Positions 1-6,413 of a DNA stretch of 6,413 nt are shown one piece after another. Position 1 is the first letter of the stretch, and every line of letters begins with the position of its first letter. The stretch comes from Hungatella sp. UBA5982. Lineage in GTDB: Bacteria > Bacillota > Clostridia > Lachnospirales > Lachnospiraceae. The notes beneath the pieces are model-generated. The model ran no database searches, was not told where the DNA came from, and worked only from the letters and a program-made list of their open reading frames with translations. A program made the position numbers and the translations under genes. The stretch lies in the NCBI GenBank assembly GCA_002429965.1, contig DJBG01000043.1, positions 20,203 to 26,615 of the forward strand, written 5' to 3'.

Positions 1-3853
<3,853 letters not shown>

Positions 3854-3862
3854 CTTACTGAT

Positions 3863-3868
3863 CCCCCC
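3863..3868 (-). promoter_or_regulatory. Ribosome binding site of licT
   Basis: GGGGGG on the minus strand, 9 nt before the ATG at 3853 and immediately after the terminator's U-run. It is an imperfect Shine-Dalgarno sequence, but its place supports 3853 over the upstream TTG. Lying directly after the terminator, it is made only in read-through transcripts. Confidence 0.6.
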
Positions 3869-3923
3869 AAAAAAGAAAACCCGCCTGATTCCAGGGATAA
3901 AAATCCCCGGAACCAAGCAGGTT
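3869..3923 (-). terminator. Intrinsic terminator in the licT leader (attenuator)
   Basis: In minus-strand RNA, 3923-3903 pairs with 3898-3878 around a UUUU loop (3902-3899). All 21 positions pair: blocks AACC/GGTT, GC/GC, TG/CA, TTCC/GGAA and GGGAT/ATCCC, joined by four G-U wobbles. A U-rich tract, UUCUUUUUU (3877-3869), follows. The wobble positions would be C-A mismatches in plus-strand RNA, so the element is built to work leftward. Its 5' arm begins inside the RAT, the standard layout for LicT-type control. Confidence 0.93.
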
Positions 3924-3953
3924 TCGTATATGTTCAAGCCATATTCACGATCC
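3920..3953 (-). promoter_or_regulatory. Ribonucleic antiterminator (RAT) site for LicT
   Basis: This 34-nt element begins GGATCGTGA and ends ACGAAACC, matching the GGAT...AAACC ends of known LicT/BglG RATs. It folds as GG/CC at the base, an A-rich internal loop, CGU/ACG, a GA bulge on the 5' side, AUAUG/CAUAU and a 7-nt loop (GCUUGAA). The final AACC (3923-3920) is also the first four bases of the terminator, so the RAT and terminator helices exclude each other. It is a few bases longer than the usual RAT of about 30 nt and its middle departs from the TTACTG...CAGGC core. Binding by the adjacent LicT is inferred. Confidence 0.8.
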
Positions 3954-4052
3954 AACTGTGCTTCCTGATATGATAATAACTAGTTTTCATCTATTTACTT
4001 TTTGATTTGGATTTACTTTCTATCTGCGACCACCCCCTTAACTGTTGGATAA

Positions 4053-4081
4053 ATACTAACATGTCGATTTTTAAAAGTCAA
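4053..4081 (-). promoter_or_regulatory. Sigma-A-type promoter of the licT operon
   Basis: On the minus strand, -35 TTGACT (4081-4076), a 17-bp spacer and -10 TAGTAT (4058-4053). TG one base before the -10 hexamer makes it an extended -10. Transcription should start near 4046, giving a leader of about 190 nt that includes the RAT and terminator. No other good promoter was seen between here and licT. Confidence 0.85.
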
Positions 4082-4084
4082 CAT
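4061..4084. promoter_or_regulatory. 24-bp imperfect palindrome over the licT promoter, candidate operator
   Basis: The sequence reads ATGTCGATTTTT on one half and AAAAGTCAACAT on the other. Compared with its own reverse complement, 20 of 24 positions agree. It covers the -35 hexamer and most of the spacer of the licT promoter, the right place for a repressor to block RNA polymerase. It resembles no site I can name with confidence and is not a good match to the CcpA cre consensus. It could be chance in an AT-rich region. Confidence 0.4.
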
Positions 4085-4335
4085 TTTTTTAATGGTTTTC
4101 TTATGCATTATGTTAGTTTTTTTTAACATTTAATTAACTTGAGAAATATCATCATCACTTTTACTATTAAAATTGGTTTTTTAACATGTTTTTTCAAGCT
4201 AAATGACTGCCTCATTAAAGTGCTTCAATACGATGCAATTCTATTACAATCCAGGATACTTCTCTGTTTATCGTTTGATAGATTCTCATAATCCAACAAT
4301 AAAACATAACTCTATTAAAAAAAATCCAGTATCGG
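4082..4335. other. AT-rich spacer between divergent promoters, no gene
   Basis: About 250 bp between the licT promoter and the ATPase promoter. No reading frame with a ribosome binding site and no tRNA or other RNA signature is visible. It contains several copies of a TAACAT/ATGTTA motif: an inverted pair at 4110-4115 and 4124-4129, and a perfect AACATGTT at 4183-4190. These may be protein-binding sites or simply reflect base composition. Confidence 0.6.
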
Positions 4336-4364
4336 TTGACAAACGAAAAATCAGTGCATATAAT
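4336..4364 (+). promoter_or_regulatory. Consensus sigma-A promoter of the metal-ATPase gene
   Basis: TTGACA (4336-4341), a 17-bp spacer and TATAAT (4359-4364) match the consensus exactly in both hexamers and spacing. Transcription should start near 4371, about 350 nt before the start codon. Such a strong promoter suggests that expression is limited afterwards, by the RNA elements in the leader. Confidence 0.92.
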
Positions 4365-4418
4365 ATTCTGTAATCTCTTTGCACTGCATTACATCCGATT
4401 TTGGATGCGAGATCAACG

Positions 4419-4524
4419 GTACAAACTGAGCAGGCGATGAACCTTTTTGCAAAGGTCATGGGGCCGGGCCGCCTAATAAGTGGCAACAGATTGCAATTAT
4501 TGCACATCTGTGGGACAGTAGTAT
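4419..4524 (+). ncRNA. NiCo (czcD-type) riboswitch aptamer
   Basis: A four-way-junction RNA that binds Co(II) or Ni(II); Fe(II) sensing has also been reported for the class. The conserved blocks are all present in order: CTGAGCAGGC (4426-4435), GTCATGGGGCCGGGCCGCC (4455-4473), GGCAACAG (4482-4489) and CTGTGGGACAGT (4508-4519). The helices also form. P1 is ACTG/CAGT (4425-4428 with 4516-4519), extended by GTAC/GTAT (4419-4422 with 4521-4524). P2 is ATGA-CCTTT with AAAGG-TCAT (4437-4446 with 4451-4459, one bulged A). P3 is 4468-4472 with 4480-4484. P4 is ACAGAT/ATCTGT (4486-4491 with 4506-4511), capped by TGCAA/TTGCA. It sits about 50 nt after the predicted transcription start and upstream of a cation-transporting ATPase. 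Family assignment is by recalled consensus; a covariance-model search (Rfam NiCo) would settle it. Confidence 0.9.
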
Positions 4525-4526
4525 GG

Positions 4527-4552
4527 TTTATGAGAAGCTTTCTTCTCATAAA
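4527..4552 (+). other. Leader hairpin 1, directly after the riboswitch aptamer
   Basis: TTTATGAGAAG (4527-4537) and CTTCTCATAAA (4542-4552) form a perfect 11-bp stem with a CTTT loop, two bases after the end of P1. The downstream bases are AAGGCG, not a U-run, so it is not a terminator by itself. Part of the riboswitch expression platform is the likely role. A small GGCG/CGCC hairpin (4555-4558 with 4569-4572) follows. Confidence 0.6.
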
Positions 4553-4581
4553 AAGGCGTAACTTTTCGCGCCGTCCATCCG

Positions 4582-4650
4582 ATTATGAAAACACCTCTTT
4601 GTTTTCATAATATGTTCCATAGGTGTGTTTTTTCATACCAAAATGGAACA
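4582..4650 (+). promoter_or_regulatory. Alternative-hairpin region of the expression platform, possible conditional terminator
   Basis: Two hairpins can form in tandem. Hairpin A is 4582-4592 with 4601-4611 (11 bp). Hairpin B is TGTTCCAT (4613-4620) with ATGGAACA (4643-4650), with GGTGTG (4622-4627) pairing to CATACC (4634-4639) inside it around a TTTTTT loop. A third structure excludes both: TATGAAAA (4584-4591) with TTTTCATA (4630-4637) plus CACCT (4592-4596) with AGGTG (4621-4625). A shorter version, ACACCT/AGGTGT, is followed almost at once by TTTTTT (4628-4633) and so looks like an intrinsic terminator. Which form metal binding favours cannot be deduced by eye. Confidence 0.55.
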
Positions 4651-4653
4651 AAG

Positions 4654-4713
4654 ACCCCGTAAATGGAGTGCCATAGAGCTATCAAACGAATGCCGAAAGG
4701 CTAAAACGGAGGT
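4654..4713 (+). promoter_or_regulatory. Structured ribosome-binding region with sequestered Shine-Dalgarno
   Basis: The Shine-Dalgarno GGAGG (4708-4712, 8 nt before the ATG) lies in ACGGAGGT. This is complementary, apart from one bulged A, to ACCCCGT at 4654-4660. The closing helix would enclose hairpins ATGG/CCAT (4663-4666 with 4671-4674) and GCC-GAAA-GGC (4692-4701, a GNRA tetraloop). The fold would hide the ribosome binding site and so control translation. I do not recognise it as a known riboswitch class. It may be a second, translational tier of the expression platform, an independent element, or an incidental fold. Confidence 0.5.
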
Positions 4714-4720
4714 AACTTTT

Positions 4721-6413
4721 ATGACAAACAACAAAGGACACAAGGCGGGTTTAACCACCGCCGAAGCAAAAAGATTGCAGGAGCAATACGGCAAAAACGA
4801 ACTGACACCGCAGAAGAAGGAAAGCTTCTTTCGAAAGGTTTTTCACATTATCTGTGAGCCAATGTTTTTGCTGCTGATTGTTGCTGCAATTATCTATTTC
4901 ATTCTGGGTGAGCCCAGAGACGGTGCCATCATGCTCATTTTTGTAGTGGGCATCATCAGCATCGATGTCATACAGGAATGGAAAACCGACAAAACCTTAA
5001 AAGCCTTAAAAGATCTGTCTGCCCCTCATGTGACAGTAATCCGTGACGGCAGGGAACAGACCATTGCCAGCGTTGATCTTGTTCCCGGTGACTTTATGAT
5101 GATCTGTGAGGGTGTCAAAATTCCTGCAGACGGTATTATAGTAAAGTGTAACGACTTATGTGTCGATGAATCCTCTCTCACCGGCGAAGCAGAGTGCGTC
5201 TGGAAATTGCCCGAAGAAAATGCCGGCCCGGCTGCCGACTACTGGCGCAGGGATTATTGTTACGCAGGCACCCTGGTCACCCAGGGTACGGGGACCGTTT
5301 GTGTGGATAAAATCGGCGTTGCCACCGAATATGGCAAAATCGGTGCAAATGTGGCCGCAGCTCCCAATGAGGATACCCCTTTGCAAAAGCAAACCCGCAG
5401 CCTTGTTACGCTTTGTGCCGGCATCGCCGCTGTTCTGTTTACCCTTGTAGGAATATTCACATGGTTCAATATACCGGACCATGCCTTTCACGACCGGCTG
5501 ATTGAAAGCATTCTTTCCGGCATTACCCTTGCCATGGCGATGATTCCCGAGGAATTTCCAGTGATTCTTACGGTTTTTCTTTCTATGGGCGCATGGCGGC
5601 TTGCAAAAAAACAGTCTTTGGTGCGTAAGCTGCCCTCCGTGGAAACATTGGGTGCTGTATCAGTACTTTGCGTAGATAAAACCGGCACCATTACCATGAA
5701 TCAAATGACAGTGCAGGAGGTATGGGCACTGGATGGAGATGATCATGCCTTATGTGAGACCATGGGATTTGGCTGTGAAACAGATGCTTATGATCCCATG
5801 GAAAAAGCCATGCTTTCCCACTGCGGCAGTCTTGGCATCACCAAGGATCATCTTTTCAGCGGAGAACTGGTCAGTGAATACACCTTTACCAACGAGCAGA
5901 AAATGATGGGGCATGTCTGGCGCAGAAATGAAAAACTGGTCATTGCAGCAAAAGGTTCTCCTGAACGGATTCTTACCATCTGCAATCTCAGCGATGAAGA
6001 AAGGAAAACCGTTGACCATAAAATCATGGAAATGTCCATGGAAGGTCTTCGTGTAATTGCAGTCGCCGCTGCAAACCTCCAAAGCGAAGCAGAGATACCG
6101 GCTGAGATCACCGGCTGCGCCTTAACACTCTGCGGACTGATCGGGCTTGCCGATCCTCCCCGTGAAAGTGTAAAAGCAGATATTGCCGTCTGCAGCAAAG
6201 CCGGTATCCGTGTGGTGATGATTACGGGTGACAACGGCATCACCGCTTCTTCCATTGCAAAAAAGATCAATATGCTTAACAGTGACCATATCATTACCGG
6301 TGATATGATAAACGAAATGAGTGATGAGGAGCTTCGTGAAAAGGTAAAAGATGTTTCGATCTTCTCCCGTGTTGTGCCGGAACACAAAATGAGGATTGTT
6401 AGGGCATTTAAGG
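4721..6413 (+). CDS. P2-like cation-transporting P-type ATPase (3' end outside window)
   Basis: A membrane pump that uses ATP to move cations. It is open for 564 codons to the window edge; family members are usually about 850-900 aa, so the end of the P domain and M5-M10 are missing. Visible parts in order: a hydrophilic cation-ATPase N-terminus (1-45), M1 and M2 (about 46-62 and 68-86), the actuator domain with SSLTGEAE (Glu156), M3 and M4 (about 227-249 and 262-290) with PEEFP (276-280), the phosphorylation motif DKTGT (Asp319), the nucleotide-binding motifs TFTNEQKMM (388-396) and KGSPE (Lys411), DPPR (478-481) and TGDN (502-505). There is no N-terminal heavy-metal-binding domain and no CPx motif in M4, so it is not a P1B pump. 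GGAGG 8 nt upstream supports the ATG. The NiCo riboswitch in its leader suggests export of Co, Ni, Fe or a related divalent metal; from sequence class alone, Ca, Mg or Mn would be equally plausible. Confidence 0.93.
   Translation, partial: MTNNKGHKAGLTTAEAKRLQEQYGKNELTPQKKESFFRKVFHIICEPMFLLLIVAAIIYFILGEPRDGAIMLIFVVGIISIDVIQEWKTDKTLKALKDLSAPHVTVIRDGREQTIASVDLVPGDFMMICEGVKIPADGIIVKCNDLCVDESSLTGEAECVWKLPEENAGPAADYWRRDYCYAGTLVTQGTGTVCVDKIGVATEYGKIGANVAAAPNEDTPLQKQTRSLVTLCAGIAAVLFTLVGIFTWFNIPDHAFHDRLIESILSGITLAMAMIPEEFPVILTVFLSMGAWRLAKKQSLVRKLPSVETLGAVSVLCVDKTGTITMNQMTVQEVWALDGDDHALCETMGFGCETDAYDPMEKAMLSHCGSLGITKDHLFSGELVSEYTFTNEQKMMGHVWRRNEKLVIAAKGSPERILTICNLSDEERKTVDHKIMEMSMEGLRVIAVAAANLQSEAEIPAEITGCALTLCGLIGLADPPRESVKADIAVCSKAGIRVVMITGDNGITASSIAKKINMLNSDHIITGDMINEMSDEELREKVKDVSIFSRVVPEHKMRIVRAFK

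Noticed and set aside
3854..3955. N-terminal extension of licT from a TTG at 3955, with AGGAAG 5 nt upstream, reading in frame through the RAT and terminator
   Set aside because: The extra 34 residues have no family counterpart, LicT proteins begin at MKIVKFLNNN, and the DNA is accounted for by the RAT and terminator. The open frame is probably chance.
3934..3990. Possible 18-codon leader peptide (MKTSYYHIRKHSWIVNMA) on the minus strand, ending inside the RAT
   Set aside because: There is no Shine-Dalgarno before its ATG, and RAT-type control does not need leader translation.
3993..4019. Direct repeat ATTTACTTT at 3993-4001 and 4011-4019 in the licT leader
   Set aside because: Only two short low-complexity copies with no link to a known site.
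4226..4255. Minus-strand GGATTGTAATAG near 4254, which resembles the start of a RAT
   Set aside because: It lacks the AAACC end and an overlapping terminator, and lies upstream of the licT promoter, so it would not be in that transcript.
4419..4524. Other metal riboswitches considered: the yybP-ykoY (Mn) and M-box (Mg) classes
   Set aside because: The conserved blocks GAGCAGGC, GCCGGGC, GGCAACAG and GGGACAGT and the four-helix arrangement fit NiCo, and the signature blocks of the other two are absent.
4286..4549. Minus-strand reading frame of 87 codons and an overlapping plus-strand frame over the riboswitch
   Set aside because: Both lie on the promoter and riboswitch, have no recognisable protein features and no convincing ribosome binding site.
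5156..6387. Several long minus-strand open frames opposite the ATPase gene, the longest at 5848-6387
   Set aside because: The plus-strand frame carries all the P-type ATPase motifs without interruption, and the antisense frames look like shadows of its codon pattern.

Overview
The window looks like chromosomal DNA of a low-to-mid G+C Gram-positive anaerobe of the Clostridia, probably Lachnospiraceae-like. The reasons are a BglG/LicT-type antiterminator with its RNA target, strong sigma-A-type promoters, purine-rich ribosome binding sites and a NiCo (czcD-type) riboswitch, an RNA class known mainly from Firmicutes. The taxonomic call is an inference from gene content, not from a marker gene.

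Left part (1-4081, all on the minus strand): a beta-glucoside utilisation operon read right to left. A promoter (-35 at 4076-4081, -10 at 4053-4058) starts a leader that carries a ribonucleic antiterminator (RAT) site (3920-3953) overlapping the 5' arm of an intrinsic terminator (3869-3923). Then come licT (antiterminator, 3853-3002), a complete EIIBCA beta-glucoside PTS permease (2985-1045) and a GH1 6-phospho-beta-glucosidase (992 to beyond position 1, so its 3' end is missing). The permease imports and phosphorylates the sugar and signals its presence to LicT. LicT binds the RAT and prevents termination. The glycosidase splits the phosphorylated sugar inside the cell.

Right part (4336-6413, plus strand): a perfect-consensus promoter (TTGACA, 17 bp, TATAAT) starts an unusually long leader of about 350 nt. 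It carries a clear NiCo riboswitch aptamer (about 4419-4524), then a series of hairpins with mutually exclusive pairings (4527-4650), then a compact fold that pairs away the Shine-Dalgarno sequence (4654-4713). The gene it controls begins at 4721 and runs off the window: a P2-like cation-pumping P-type ATPase with a PEEFP motif in M4 and no heavy-metal-binding domain. The most interesting feature is this combination: a transition-metal riboswitch, an elaborate two-tier expression platform, and an ATPase whose sequence class does not by itself predict Ni, Co or Fe export.

The two units are divergent. The roughly 250 bp between the promoters (4082-4335) is AT-rich and shows no gene. The licT promoter lies under a 24-bp imperfect palindrome that may be an operator.
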